From Natrinema pellirubrum DSM 15624 (GTDB lineage Archaea > Halobacteriota > Halobacteria > Halobacteriales > Natrialbaceae), in assembly GCF_000230735.2 (NCBI RefSeq), contig NC_019963.1:1-64000 (forward strand): 64,000 nt of DNA, given 5' to 3'. The notes under the pieces are model-generated. The model saw nothing but the letters and a program-made list of their open reading frames with translations. It was not told the origin of the DNA and ran no database searches. The position numbers and the translations under genes were made by a program. Below are positions 7,646 through 16,198 of the stretch, in pieces (position 1 is the stretch's first letter; each line of letters starts with the position of its first letter).

Positions 7646-8647
7646 TCACGCCGGCGGGAGGTAGACGCTCTGCTCGCCGGCGATTTCCTCCAGGTTGTTC
7701 CGGTGACGGTGGCTGAAGTAGCACTCGTAGGTGCAGTATCCATAGATTGCGCCGGTATCGTATTCGGCAACGTACGGGCCGCGTCGAGTTTGCCAGACGT
7801 TCGTCCCGCACTCGGTACAAGCGGCGTCCTCGAGATCGGCAGGACTCGGACCCTTGTACTCGACGGTCAGCCCCTCGTCTCGCGGTGTCGTTTCGGGCCA
7901 GATTCCGTGGGTCCTCCAAAACTCACGAACGCGAGCGAGGCTGTGGCGCACCGTCTTTCGGACGGTGACGTGGTCGGCGTCGCGACCGCTGTCGTCCCAG
8001 CCGTCGGCCGTCCAGAACTCACCGAACTGCGCGCCGCGATGCAGCCCGTTCCAGTCGACGCCGACGATGTCGGCTGGTGGCTCATCCGTGAGTGTCGGCC
8101 TGGTCAGCTGTCGAATGGCGTCGAGCTGCTTGGGCGGACTCCCGCCGAGGATGTGGACGCGCCGACCTCTCCAATCGGCAGGGTCAGAGAACTCGTGGGC
8201 CAGGCGGTCGGCGTATCCCCGTGAATACCCGAGGACGAGGGGCTCGGGTATCACGTCGATCACCGCCCGCGACTTCGGAACGACGATGATCTCGGCCTCT
8301 GGATAGCTCGCTTGGATCTCACGAGCCGCAGCGACGTGGGCGTCGACGTCGTCGATTTCGTCGACGTCCCCGATGACCCCGACCTGAGGTTCGTACTCGA
8401 AGAAACGGTCGACGAACCGCTCCAGATCGGGATTCCGGAAATCGTTGTCGAGCATCCCAACGGGGAGGCTAAGGTTCTGATACTGCGCCTCTTGGTACCC
8501 ACAGTCCTCGCGAAAGCCGGGAAGGAACCCGAGGTCGAAAGCGTCGACGACAAACGGGGCTCGATGCAGAAACGCCACGTAGTCTGCCTGTCTGGCGGCG
8601 GCGATTTCGCGGGCGGTGCTGGCGCTGGAGCTCAGCTCGGGGGACAT
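7646..8647 (-). CDS. DUF6610-like protein, possible TGT-fold enzyme with zinc site
   Basis: A 333-residue protein. The core (VHILGGSPPKQLDAI, then DIVGVDWNGLHRGAQFGEFW) resembles the end of the TIM barrel of tRNA-guanine transglycosylases (hLLGvGsPeDl...GvDxFDsv...A..G). A C-terminal Cys cluster (CTECG and, 20 residues on, YCTYECYF) probably binds zinc. If the resemblance is real it could act in 7-deazaguanine modification of DNA or RNA; this is inference, and the family name is from memory. The ATG at 8647 is chosen because the upstream extension crosses palindrome H4. Operator copy 3 lies 78 bases upstream. Confidence 0.72.
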   Translation of the reverse strand: MSPELSSSASTAREIAAARQADYVAFLHRAPFVVDAFDLGFLPGFREDCGYQEAQYQNLSLPVGMLDNDFRNPDLERFVDRFFEYEPQVGVIGDVDEIDDVDAHVAAAREIQASYPEAEIIVVPKSRAVIDVIPEPLVLGYSRGYADRLAHEFSDPADWRGRRVHILGGSPPKQLDAIRQLTRPTLTDEPPADIVGVDWNGLHRGAQFGEFWTADGWDDSGRDADHVTVRKTVRHSLARVREFWRTHGIWPETTPRDEGLTVEYKGPSPADLEDAACTECGTNVWQTRRGPYVAEYDTGAIYGYCTYECYFSHRHRNNLEEIAGEQSVYLPPA

Positions 8648-8684
8648 GATTAGGCTCGCGAGGCCGCTGCTGGCTGCCCCGCGT

Positions 8685-8706
8685 CCCCTGATGGGGGCGA
8701 GAAAAA
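8685..8706 (-). promoter_or_regulatory. Leader palindrome H4
   Basis: CCCC (8685-8688) TGAT GGGG (8693-8696), with A5 at 8702-8706. It lies 38 bases before the start at 8647. Confidence 0.65.
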
Positions 8707-8724
8707 CGACTGGCCGCATAGAAA

Positions 8725-8765
8725 TTAACCAACAATATTGAGCAAGTCCCGTGCTTGTTGGTTAA
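8725..8765 (-). promoter_or_regulatory. Inverted-repeat operator, copy 3
   Basis: TTAACCAACA at 8725-8734 and TGTTGGTTAA at 8756-8765, with a 21-base spacer, upstream of the DUF6610-like gene. Confidence 0.85.
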
Positions 8766-8879
8766 TCATGGGAGCACCTCGTTCACGAAGAATTCGAATA
8801 TCCACTGAACGAGTGGCTGAGTTTGGACGAAGATGATGGACTGCTCTCCTCAGAATCGTCCTCCCGTCATATCCTCTGA
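8766..8879 (+). pseudogene. Possible 3' remnant of a truncated gene
   Basis: An open frame with no start codon runs from the edge of operator copy 3 to a TGA at 8877. It encodes acidic, haloarchaeal-looking residues such as EHLVHEEFEYPLNEWLSL. It could be the C-terminus of a gene lost at the junction. The rest of the 8648-8999 gap holds H4, operator copy 3 and no recognisable gene. Confidence 0.3.
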
Positions 8880-8999
8880 GAATTCGACGGACTTCTCTAT
8901 AGATGAGTGGAGATAGATGCGTCTTCTACGGTCTCAGATTGGGTCGCGATTTGATCATACCCTCTTGTTGAGGAGGTATCTGTGACGACTGCCTTGGCG

Positions 9000-9419
9000 T
9001 TATTCGATGGCAACGACGGCATCAACGGTCACTGTCGCATCGCCGAGCAGGTCACAGACGCCAACCGTCGTCCGGGCGGGATACGTTTCATCGAAGTACT
9101 GCTCATAGGTGTCGTTCACACGCTCGTATGCATCCATCTCGGCGAGATACATGGTGAGCTGTAGAACGTCACTCATCTCTTTCCCCTGCCGTTTGAGCTC
9201 GGTTTCGAGGTTCTGTAAACACAAGTCAAGCTGACGCTGAGGGGACGCATCGCTCGCGATCCGGTCTCCTTCTTCCGGCAACTGTCCTTCGATGAAGAGG
9301 AGGTCCGAGTCTCCCGTTTTCTTGCCGTAGCCGCCGATAAATTCCGTTCCGTCACGCTGCTTGCGGCTACTCTCACTGGCACGATCGAGCTGGGATTCGC
9401 TCACTGAGTTCGCCTCCAT
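9000..9419 (-). CDS. RidA/YjgF/YER057c-family protein
   Basis: A 139-residue member of the Rid family, which hydrolyses reactive enamine/imine intermediates. The family's C-terminal signature is clear in PARTTVGVCDLLGDATVTVD (about 114-133). The N-terminal 25 residues are an extra charged extension. It diverges from arsR across a 142-base region with a TATA-like ATTATACT about 25 bases before its ATG, so it is probably leaderless. A link to arsenic stress is only suggested by position. Confidence 0.88.
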   Translation of the reverse strand: MEANSVSESQLDRASESSRKQRDGTEFIGGYGKKTGDSDLLFIEGQLPEEGDRIASDASPQRQLDLCLQNLETELKRQGKEMSDVLQLTMYLAEMDAYERVNDTYEQYFDETYPARTTVGVCDLLGDATVTVDAVVAIE

Positions 9420-9529
9420 ATCTCGGTTTAGAAAGTATTCAAGTATAATGCTTTCCGTCCGTTCTCAGAAATTGGTGTTACCCAATCAGGGAGGGGCTCG
9501 TTCGGGCTACCTGTCGACTGTATCGAAAC

Positions 9530-9561
9530 CATTATTTGAGAATCCACTCAATTCAACACCG
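9530..9561 (+). promoter_or_regulatory. Promoter of the arsenic operon
   Basis: The TATA-like ATTATTT at 9531-9537 lies 25-31 bases before the arsR ATG at 9562, which fits a leaderless transcript. Confidence 0.55.
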
Positions 9562-9960
9562 ATGGCACAAGCTACGGAACGACTTCGACGCTATCTCGAT
9601 GACGAACTCGGGGAGTGTCGCAGTGAGGATGTCGAGCGCCGCCTCGACGAACTCAGCACCCTTGAAGCGGCACTCGGGACAGCGCAAATGGGCGCTGAAC
9701 TCGATGTGCTTTCGGCACTCTCCAACGAGATGAGATATACACTCGTCCGCGTTCTCGTCGCCGCAGGGGAGGAGCTCTGCGTTTGTGAACTGAATGCCGT
9801 CGTCGACGTGACCGAGAGCGGGCTCAGTCACGCGCTCTCACAGCTCGTGGATGCCGGACTGGTCGACGGCCGCAAGGACGGCCGGTGGAAGAAGTACCGG
9901 GCCACCAACCGAGCTGTTGCGCTCGTCACTGTCCTTGAGGGGAGTGTGAGCGATGAGTAA
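9562..9960 (+). CDS. arsR: ArsR-family metalloregulator
   Basis: A 132-residue winged-helix repressor. ELCVCEL (Cys73 and Cys75) is the ArsR/SmtB metal-sensing motif on the alpha3 helix. It is followed by the recognition helix TESGLSHALSQLVDAGLV and the wing GRKDGRWKKYR. Arsenite binding to the Cys residues should release it from its operator. An N-terminal helical extension (about 40 residues) is longer than in minimal ArsR proteins. It overlaps the efflux gene by eight bases, so expression is coupled. Confidence 0.92.
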   Translation: MAQATERLRRYLDDELGECRSEDVERRLDELSTLEAALGTAQMGAELDVLSALSNEMRYTLVRVLVAAGEELCVCELNAVVDVTESGLSHALSQLVDAGLVDGRKDGRWKKYRATNRAVALVTVLEGSVSDE

Positions 9961-11116
9961 TGTCGACGCCCACGACCACGGTCCCAATTGCGACTGTGAG
10001 AGCTGTGGCGACCCGCGGTCGATGGACTTTCTCGATAAGTACCTCACCGTCTGGATCTTCGGCGCGATGGCAATCGGCGTGGGACTCGGTTTCGTCGCCC
10101 CGTCGGTGACCCAACCGATTCAGAATTTCCACCTCGTCGAGATCGGGCTGGTTCTGATGATGTACCCGCCGCTTGCGAAGGCCGATTACTCGCAACTTCG
10201 GACCGTCTTCAGCAACTGGCGCGTGCTCGGGTTGAGCCTTATCCAGAACTGGCTGATCGGCCCGACACTGATGTTCGGGCTCGCAGTCATCTTCTTCAGC
10301 GGGCTCGTCCCGGGGCTTCCGGCGCGTCCCGAATACTTCCTCGGGCTCGTGTTCATCGGGATGGCCCGGTGTATCGCGATGGTGCTCGTCTGGAACGAAC
10401 TCGCGGAGGGGTCGACCGAGTACGTCACCGGCTTGGTCGCGTTCAACAGCCTCTTCCAGATCATCACGTACGGCGTCTACGTCTGGTTCTTCGCGCTCTT
10501 CTTGCCGCCCCTACTGGGGATGGAGTCCCTGGTCGCCGGCATCACGACCTTCGACATCACCCCAATCCAGGTGTTCGAGGCAATCGTGGTCTTCCTCGGG
10601 ATTCCGTTCGCCGCTGGGTTCCTGACACGCTACGTTGGCACGCGTGCCAAGAGTGAAGCCTGGTACGACGACGAGTTTATCCCAAAAATCGATCCGTTGA
10701 CGCTCATTGCGTTGCTGTTCACCGTCATCGTGATGTTCGCCACGCAAGGTGAGAACATCGTCGCCTCGCCCGGTGACGTGCTCCTAATCGCGGTGCCCCT
10801 GACGATCTACTTCGTCGTGATGTTTCTCGTGAGCTTCGGGATGGGGCGGGGCATCGGCGCGGATTACTCGACGACAACTGCAATCGGATTCACGGCGGCG
10901 TCAAACAACTTCGAGCTGGCCATCGCTGTTGCCGTGGCCGTGTTCGGTGTCGGCTCCGGCGTCGCATTCGCAACGGTTGTCGGCCCACTCATCGAGGTCC
11001 CCGTCCTGCTTGCGCTGGTCAACGTCGCCCTGTACTTCCAGCGGAAGTTCGACTGGGGCGGCTTCGACACTGGGAGCCTCGATTCCTCCGCATCTGAACC
11101 GACGACTGACGACTAA
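9953..11116 (+). CDS. acr3: ACR3-type arsenite efflux permease
   Basis: A 387-residue, roughly ten-segment membrane protein of the ACR3 family, exporting arsenite by proton antiport. FIGMARCIAMVLVWNELAEG (about 138-157) contains the essential Cys of transmembrane segment 4. The short cytoplasmic N-terminus has a His/Cys-rich patch (HDHGPNCDCESC) that could bind or relay arsenite. It lies between arsR (overlap of eight bases) and arsC (12-base gap). Confidence 0.93.
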   Translation: MSNVDAHDHGPNCDCESCGDPRSMDFLDKYLTVWIFGAMAIGVGLGFVAPSVTQPIQNFHLVEIGLVLMMYPPLAKADYSQLRTVFSNWRVLGLSLIQNWLIGPTLMFGLAVIFFSGLVPGLPARPEYFLGLVFIGMARCIAMVLVWNELAEGSTEYVTGLVAFNSLFQIITYGVYVWFFALFLPPLLGMESLVAGITTFDITPIQVFEAIVVFLGIPFAAGFLTRYVGTRAKSEAWYDDEFIPKIDPLTLIALLFTVIVMFATQGENIVASPGDVLLIAVPLTIYFVVMFLVSFGMGRGIGADYSTTTAIGFTAASNNFELAIAVAVAVFGVGSGVAFATVVGPLIEVPVLLALVNVALYFQRKFDWGGFDTGSLDSSASEPTTDD

Positions 11117-11128
11117 CCCCTCAAACCT

Positions 11129-11575
11129 ATGTCAACCAACACTGAAACAGAGGACCTGATTCGTATCGCCTTCATGTGCGTCCAGAACGCTGGCCGCTCG
11201 CAGATGTCCACGGCGTTTGCAGAACGTGAACGAGAACGACGTGGCCTCGAGGACCGCATCGAGATCCTCACCGGCGGAACTCACCCGGCCGACCACGTCC
11301 ACGACGAAGTCGTCGAGGTGATGGCCGAGGAGGGATTTGACCTCTCCGACCGGACGCCTCGTGAGATCACGCTGGACGAACTGCGCTCCTGCGAGTACGT
11401 TGCTACGATGGGCTGCTCGACCCTCGATGTAGGCGATGTTGGCGAGGACGTCGATGTTCGTGATTGGGCCCTGGAGGACCCTGACGGCCAGGACCTTGAC
11501 CGGGTACGCGAGATTCGTGACGAAATCGAACAACGGGTTATCTCGTTGTTCGACGAAATCAGCACAGCTGAGTAA
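11129..11575 (+). CDS. arsC: Arsenate reductase, low-molecular-weight phosphatase type
   Basis: A 148-residue enzyme reducing arsenate to arsenite for export by the neighbouring ACR3. The catalytic P-loop is CVQNAGRS (Cys17, Arg23; the CX5R motif). MGCS near residue 93 supplies a second redox Cys and RDWALEDPDGQD supplies the general-acid Asp. Last gene of the arsR-acr3-arsC operon. Confidence 0.93.
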   Translation: MSTNTETEDLIRIAFMCVQNAGRSQMSTAFAERERERRGLEDRIEILTGGTHPADHVHDEVVEVMAEEGFDLSDRTPREITLDELRSCEYVATMGCSTLDVGDVGEDVDVRDWALEDPDGQDLDRVREIRDEIEQRVISLFDEISTAE

Positions 11576-11588
11576 ATCGTCCTGAGTA

Positions 11589-11804
11589 TCACTCTTCGTC
11601 TTCTCGCAACTCTTCCGCTTTCCACTGGAGCCGACGCAGGATCTGCGTCCGATTCTGGTGGGCGTTCTCGTAGGCAACACACTGCTGGAGGGTCTCCATA
11701 TCCGGAATCGTCGCGATTCCTGCCTTGACCAGGCGCGTATTCGATGCTTCAAGCCGGTTCTCTGGCGGGAATTCGTCATTTTCGGCATCGTCTGCTCTCT
11801 CCAT
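11589..11804 (-). CDS. Small helical plasmid protein, paralogue of 17530-17751
   Basis: A 71-residue charged, helical protein. RLEASNTRLVKAGI, METLQQCVAYENAHQ and QILRRLQWKAEEL align closely with the protein at 17530-17751, so the two are paralogues. A GTG at 11819 could add five residues. Palindrome H5 lies directly upstream. Function unknown. Confidence 0.75.
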   Translation of the reverse strand: MERADDAENDEFPPENRLEASNTRLVKAGIATIPDMETLQQCVAYENAHQNRTQILRRLQWKAEELREDEE

Positions 11805-11819
11805 TTCGGTGCCCTCCAC

Positions 11820-11839
11820 CCCTTGAGGGCCAACAAAAA
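11820..11839 (-). promoter_or_regulatory. Leader palindrome H5
   Basis: CCCT (11820-11823) opposite AGGG (11826-11829), then an A-rich CAACAAAAAC. It lies 16 bases before the start at 11804. Confidence 0.55.
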
Positions 11840-11982
11840 CGATACTCTATACAGCGCCGGCTGGTTTTCCAAAAAAGGTGGCTGCCGAGCGATGATCCTC
11901 AGCTGGAATCTCAAACCAGAATTTCCTCCTCCTACGCAACTTCGATTCACGATATCTCGCTACCAGTGGCAATGAGCCCGTT

Positions 11983-13437
11983 TCATTCGATACAGCAGCT
12001 CATCGTCGATGTGTCCCGACGGAACGCCTGACAGGCCTGTTTGAACGCCTCGGAGAACGTCGGGAACGGGTGGACAGTATCGATGATGTTGTCGACAGTC
12101 AGCCCGAACCTCACAGCCAGTGTAGCTTCCATGATCATGTCGGCGGCACGTGGGCCGACCATGTGGACACCGACGATCTCGTCAGTCTCGTGGTGCTTCA
12201 CCACCTGAACGAGTCCATCCGTATTCTCGGCGGCCTTTGCCCGAGGGACATCTTCCATCTGAACCGTCCGGCAGGAACAGGTACCGTGTTCGTCCATATA
12301 TTCGCGTTCAGTTGTCCCAACGGCTGCTACCTCGGGACTGGTGAAGACGACTGCCGGGACGGCGTCGTAGTCGATGTCCACGCTTTCGTCGCCGAAGGCA
12401 TTCTTGACAGCGTGGTTGCCTTCCTTGGCGGCGACCGTCTCCAGTTCGGGCTCGCCGATCACGTCGCCAGCCGCGTAGATGTCGGGGTTCGTCGTCTGGA
12501 AATGCTCGTCGACGCGAATCGCGCCATCGGATTCGGTCCCGACGCCGACTGCTTCCAAGCCGATGTCCTCGCTGTTGGGCTGGACGCCGGTCGCGACGAA
12601 TAACGCCTCTGCGGTGAACGCTTGCTCCTCGCCCTCGATGACAGTCTCCACAGCGACGCCCTGCTGACCAGGGTCAGCACCACTGTCGGTAGCCACATCC
12701 TGAACCTGCTGGAAGTCGTTACTGGTCACGACGTCGATTCCCTCCTCGTTGAAGGCTCCTTGCATCTCCCGGCCGAGCTGACCTTCCATATCTGAGAGCA
12801 CGTGACCGGAGCGCTGGAGAACCGTCACGTCGACGCCGACACGGTGGAGGATCTGGCCCCACTCCAGCGCAATGTATCCGCCACCGAGCATCACGATGCT
12901 TTCGGGAAGGTCGCGCTCCTCAAGGATTGTCTCGCTCGTGTAGTAGTCAACGTCGTCGAGGCCGTCGATGGGTGGCGCCCATGGTGAACTTCCGGTCGCG
13001 ACGAGCGCTTTCTCCCCAGTGATGCGCGCGCCCTCGTAGGGACCGTCGACGACCTCGATGGTTGTGTCGTCGACCAGCTGGCCGTAGCCCTCGTAGATGT
13101 CGGTCTCGAAGTGTTCGGCGACATCGACGTAGTTCTCCTGGCGGAATCCCTCGACGAGGTCGTCGGTCCCCTCGAGTGCGTCGGCCCAGTCGATAGTCGG
13201 TTCCTCAGGGTATCGAACGGCGTCGAAGGGATTCTCCGACGCTGCAGCGCCGCTCTCGGCGACGGCGAGCAGATGCTTGCTCGGGACACAGCCGACGTTC
13301 ACGCACGTCCCACCGATGGGCAGGCCGGTGTTCACCATCGCTGTCGAGAGGTCCCGCCGACTTGCTTCAGTGATCGCGGCGAACGCTGCGGCGCCACCGC
13401 CGAGAATCACTAGATCATAGTCGGAGGTGTGGGTCAT
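11983..13437 (-). CDS. merA: Mercury(II) reductase
   Basis: A 484-residue FAD/NAD(P)H disulfide oxidoreductase reducing Hg(II) to Hg(0). The FAD site is ILGGGAAAFA (residues 11-20), the redox pair is GGTCVNVGC (Cys45, Cys50), and the second Rossmann motif is VMLGGGYIALEWG. The C-terminus ends in SCCIE, the vicinal Cys pair that delivers Hg to the active site and separates MerA from lipoamide dehydrogenases. The N-terminal HMA domain found in many bacterial MerA proteins is absent. It diverges from an HxlR-type regulator. Confidence 0.93.
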   Translation of the reverse strand: MTHTSDYDLVILGGGAAAFAAITEASRRDLSTAMVNTGLPIGGTCVNVGCVPSKHLLAVAESGAAASENPFDAVRYPEEPTIDWADALEGTDDLVEGFRQENYVDVAEHFETDIYEGYGQLVDDTTIEVVDGPYEGARITGEKALVATGSSPWAPPIDGLDDVDYYTSETILEERDLPESIVMLGGGYIALEWGQILHRVGVDVTVLQRSGHVLSDMEGQLGREMQGAFNEEGIDVVTSNDFQQVQDVATDSGADPGQQGVAVETVIEGEEQAFTAEALFVATGVQPNSEDIGLEAVGVGTESDGAIRVDEHFQTTNPDIYAAGDVIGEPELETVAAKEGNHAVKNAFGDESVDIDYDAVPAVVFTSPEVAAVGTTEREYMDEHGTCSCRTVQMEDVPRAKAAENTDGLVQVVKHHETDEIVGVHMVGPRAADMIMEATLAVRFGLTVDNIIDTVHPFPTFSEAFKQACQAFRRDTSTMSCCIE

Positions 13438-13469
13438 CAGTGCCTATACTTTACGACGGGAAGTTCTTA

Positions 13470-13496
13470 TACTCCAGAGTCCGAAGCTATAGAGTA
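13470..13496. promoter_or_regulatory. Candidate operator between merA and its regulator
   Basis: TACTC (13470-13474) and GAGTA (13492-13496) form an inverted pair in the 78-base divergent promoter region. TATA-like boxes for merA (TATACTTTA on the plus strand) lie close by. This is weak evidence on its own. Confidence 0.35.
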
Positions 13497-13515
13497 GGTT
13501 GGAGGCTACGAAGCT

Positions 13516-13869
13516 ATGGCAGATACTACTTCACCGGCGCCAATGTGCGATGTTGAGGGGACGTGCTACTGTCCGCTTACAGGAGTTATCGACACGTTGA
13601 GCCGAAAATACGCGATGCAACTCGTCAGCATCATCGGCGCACACGACTCACTGCGGTTCGCGGAGATCGAAGACCACCTCCCAACGGCGAGCACGTCGAC
13701 AATCTCGAAACGCCTAAACGAATTCAAGGAGGCAGGGCTCGTCTCCCGGACGCAGTACAACGAAATCCCACCGCGTGTCGAATATGCGTTGACAGAGGAT
13801 GGCTACGAGGTCCGAACACGACTGGAACCGTTACTCGAGTGGGCGACAGCAAATAGCGGAAATGCGTAA
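13516..13869 (+). CDS. HxlR-family winged-helix regulator, probable mercury sensor
   Basis: A 117-residue DNA-binding protein of the HxlR type: TLSRKYAMQLVSIIG, the HTH TASTSTISKRLNEFKEAGLV, and the wing RTQYNEIPPRVEYALTEDG. The N-terminus has three Cys within nine residues (CDVEGTCYC, residues 11-19), a plausible thiol metal site. Its divergence from merA makes mercury-responsive control of merA likely, but this is inferred. Confidence 0.8.
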   Translation: MADTTSPAPMCDVEGTCYCPLTGVIDTLSRKYAMQLVSIIGAHDSLRFAEIEDHLPTASTSTISKRLNEFKEAGLVSRTQYNEIPPRVEYALTEDGYEVRTRLEPLLEWATANSGNA

Positions 13870-13923
13870 ACCGGGCCAATGCAAAAGAGAAACCAATTCT
13901 CCACGGACTCCCCTTAAGTCTGG

Positions 13924-14235
13924 TTAGGCCTCTGGGGATTCGAGTACTGTGAGATTCTGGACTGGAAAGGGATTGCCTTCGCCGGCGAACTCGTCCTCAG
14001 GGACGTAATGCCAGAGGTGGCCGTTTACCTGGTAGAGAAACGACTCGCCGCCTTCTGCTTCAACTCGTACTCGCTTCCCGACATTATCGTCTTCTTCCCA
14101 ACCGATGACAGTCAACGGCTCGACGGGCCACTCAAAGAATTTGACAGAGTCACCACGCTCCAACTCTTCAAAAGTCTCTATATCCCCCTGCTGTGGCTCT
14201 CGCGCGTCGAGAGTCGGATTATGCTCAATAGACAT
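13924..14235 (-). CDS. Hypothetical plasmid protein
   Basis: A 103-residue acidic protein with a compact beta-rich middle (SVKFFEWPVEPLTVIGWEE and FLYQVNGHLWHYVP), perhaps a small barrel. No family is recognised. No leader palindrome is seen; a TATA-like AGTATTAAGT lies about 30 bases before the ATG on its strand, suggesting its own leaderless promoter. Confidence 0.6.
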   Translation of the reverse strand: MSIEHNPTLDAREPQQGDIETFEELERGDSVKFFEWPVEPLTVIGWEEDDNVGKRVRVEAEGGESFLYQVNGHLWHYVPEDEFAGEGNPFPVQNLTVLESPEA

Positions 14236-14332
14236 GGTCTCTGGGTACGCCCCTACTCACTTAATACTGTCAGCAGTGGATTCCAGCCGCTAGAACGGAA
14301 GCACGCCTGGCGAATCATCTCTTCAACTGGTC

Positions 14333-15493
14333 TTAGCCCATCGCCTCTTGGAACCGCTCACGCAGTGCGTCCTCACGTTCTTCGAACTGCTCGACTTTCT
14401 CCTGCAGGTCGTCGCTGACGCGCTCGATGCTCGCCAGCGCTCGTTCGCCGGCCAGCGAGGCTTGCGACCCGTCCTCCCCGTCCGCCTCTAGCTGCTGCTC
14501 GTACGCCTGCTCAACGCGCTCGATCGTGCCTTCCGGGTTGAACAGGATGTCGTTGGCGATCCGAACGTACTGATCGAGGGACGCCCCCTCTTTCCCCTGG
14601 AAGAAGTGGGTGAGAGCGTACGTCGCGCCGGAATGCAGCGTCCACATATCGATCTCGAAGGGGGACGCCGCATTGGCTTCTGCATCGCCGGCGGCACGCT
14701 CGGCCAGGTAGTCCGGGAACCCCAGCAGGGTGTAGAACTCCGTGACGGTGAACGGGAGCTCCGAGAACTCGAGATCAATCTCCTGCGCATCTCGGATGAA
14801 CTCGAAGAGATCGTCAGCGACGAGCTCGACCTGTGCGAGAATCTCTTCCCACCAGGTCCGGAAGTCCCGAACGTCCCCGACGTGCTTGATGACCTCCTTA
14901 TCGGTGAGCGAGCGCATCGAATTCGAGCAGTACCCGTCCTGAGCGAATCCCTCTACGTAGACTGCGTGCTCACCGAAGAAGTCGTAGCCGGAGGTCACGG
15001 CCATCGTGATCGGGTCCGCCCGGCCGGGAAGCCGGACTTCGAGGCCGTCGAACATCACGTCCATATGGACCTCGCCACCGCCCCGGTAGCGCCGGATTTC
15101 GCCGAACATCACGTCATCCAGCGGCGTCCCGTCGATGGTCTCCTCGCGAAGGACCTCTTCCAAGGGCCTGTACACGTCCACCGGGTTGATGATCGCGTAA
15201 CTGTCCGTGGGGACGTGAAATAATGGGTCTGCGCCGGGCTCATCGTCTGTCGCGTGGTCGCGCGCTCTCGTCGGCTCGACTAAGGCGTTGAAGCGATCCG
15301 TTTCGACCCACTCGTCGGAGTAGGGATTCCGGTATGCGACTGTCGTCTCGACGGCCTGGGGGAGGTCACGAATCGTCTCGGCGAAGGACTTCGGTTCGTC
15401 GACCGTTTTCTTCCGGCGGTACCAGTCGGGTAGTTCTGTATCGGTTCGTCCGTCGACGCCGGCGAACACGGTTCTGGATTCTGGGTCTTTCAT
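14333..15493 (-). CDS. DUF932-like plasmid protein
   Basis: A 386-residue protein. YAIINPVDVYRPLEEVLREE (about 114-133) resembles the phage/plasmid DUF932 family, which is of unknown function and common on mobile elements. The C-terminus (last 45 residues) is a predicted coiled coil. A strong leader unit precedes it: palindrome H6 and operator copy 4. The family link is from residue pattern only. Confidence 0.65.
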   Translation of the reverse strand: MKDPESRTVFAGVDGRTDTELPDWYRRKKTVDEPKSFAETIRDLPQAVETTVAYRNPYSDEWVETDRFNALVEPTRARDHATDDEPGADPLFHVPTDSYAIINPVDVYRPLEEVLREETIDGTPLDDVMFGEIRRYRGGGEVHMDVMFDGLEVRLPGRADPITMAVTSGYDFFGEHAVYVEGFAQDGYCSNSMRSLTDKEVIKHVGDVRDFRTWWEEILAQVELVADDLFEFIRDAQEIDLEFSELPFTVTEFYTLLGFPDYLAERAAGDAEANAASPFEIDMWTLHSGATYALTHFFQGKEGASLDQYVRIANDILFNPEGTIERVEQAYEQQLEADGEDGSQASLAGERALASIERVSDDLQEKVEQFEEREDALRERFQEAMG

Positions 15494-15549
15494 CTTGTCT
15501 CCTCGAAATTGAATTCGTCACCCGCGACAGCGCTCTCATCACGCGCCCT

Positions 15550-15573
15550 GCGCCCCTCTCACGGGCGCAAAAA
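15550..15573 (-). promoter_or_regulatory. Leader palindrome H6
   Basis: GCGCCC (15550-15555) pairs with GGGCGC (15563-15568); A5 follows at 15569-15573. It lies 57 bases before the start at 15493 and eight bases from operator copy 4. Confidence 0.7.
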
Positions 15574-15580
15574 CAACCTC

Positions 15581-15621
15581 TTAACCAACATTCTACCCAA
15601 AAATCCAGTACTGTTGGTTAA
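15581..15621 (-). promoter_or_regulatory. Inverted-repeat operator, copy 4
   Basis: TTAACCAACA at 15581-15590 and TGTTGGTTAA at 15612-15621, with a 21-base spacer. Confidence 0.85.
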
Positions 15622-15661
15622 TCATCTGGACGGTCCCGACACCTGGCTTCGGCTCTTCAAT

Positions 15662-16198
15662 TCACTCGTCGGCTTCGCGTCGACGGCGCACCTGTTCAGG
15701 ATTTGGCACCCACGGATGGTCGTCCCAGCAGTGGAGGGCGTGCTCTCGTGACGTGTCGAACAGCGTCTCACACGACCCACACTCGTAGGCGGTCTCAGGC
15801 CAGCGTTCCGTGACGAACATCGCCGTCACCGTCGACCTGACTGGATCTGGTGCGGCCGACCGCTGAACATAATCATAGCCGGTCACTGTCCGTCGACGAA
15901 GCGCTGACTGTGCCAGCCGTTCGGGCCGGTCTGCTGGGAGATACACCCAGCGGACGAACGCCTCTTCTGAGTCCTTCGCCGAGGGTTGAAGGATGAACCA
16001 CCGGTCGTGATCGTCGCGGAAAAGATACCGTTCTGTTCCCCGATTTTGGAGATAGAGCGGATCCTCGCGACCGGGAATCACCCGCAGACCGATGGACGGG
16101 GATATCGGGGCGAGGAGTCGCTCTTCCAGCGTGAGCGAGCGAGACTCACCGGCTGAATTCTCGCCCTCGAAGTAGTCAAGCGTCGCTTCGTCAGTCAT
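15662..16198 (-). CDS. Hypothetical protein with C-terminal zinc finger
   Basis: A 178-residue protein. The last third has a C2H2-like finger: YECGSCETLFDTSREHALHC followed by WDDH. It is the third gene of a translationally coupled trio; its ATG overlaps the stop of a 51-residue gene (ATGA). The body is not recognised. Confidence 0.7.
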   Translation of the reverse strand: MTDEATLDYFEGENSAGESRSLTLEERLLAPISPSIGLRVIPGREDPLYLQNRGTERYLFRDDHDRWFILQPSAKDSEEAFVRWVYLPADRPERLAQSALRRRTVTGYDYVQRSAAPDPVRSTVTAMFVTERWPETAYECGSCETLFDTSREHALHCWDDHPWVPNPEQVRRRREADE

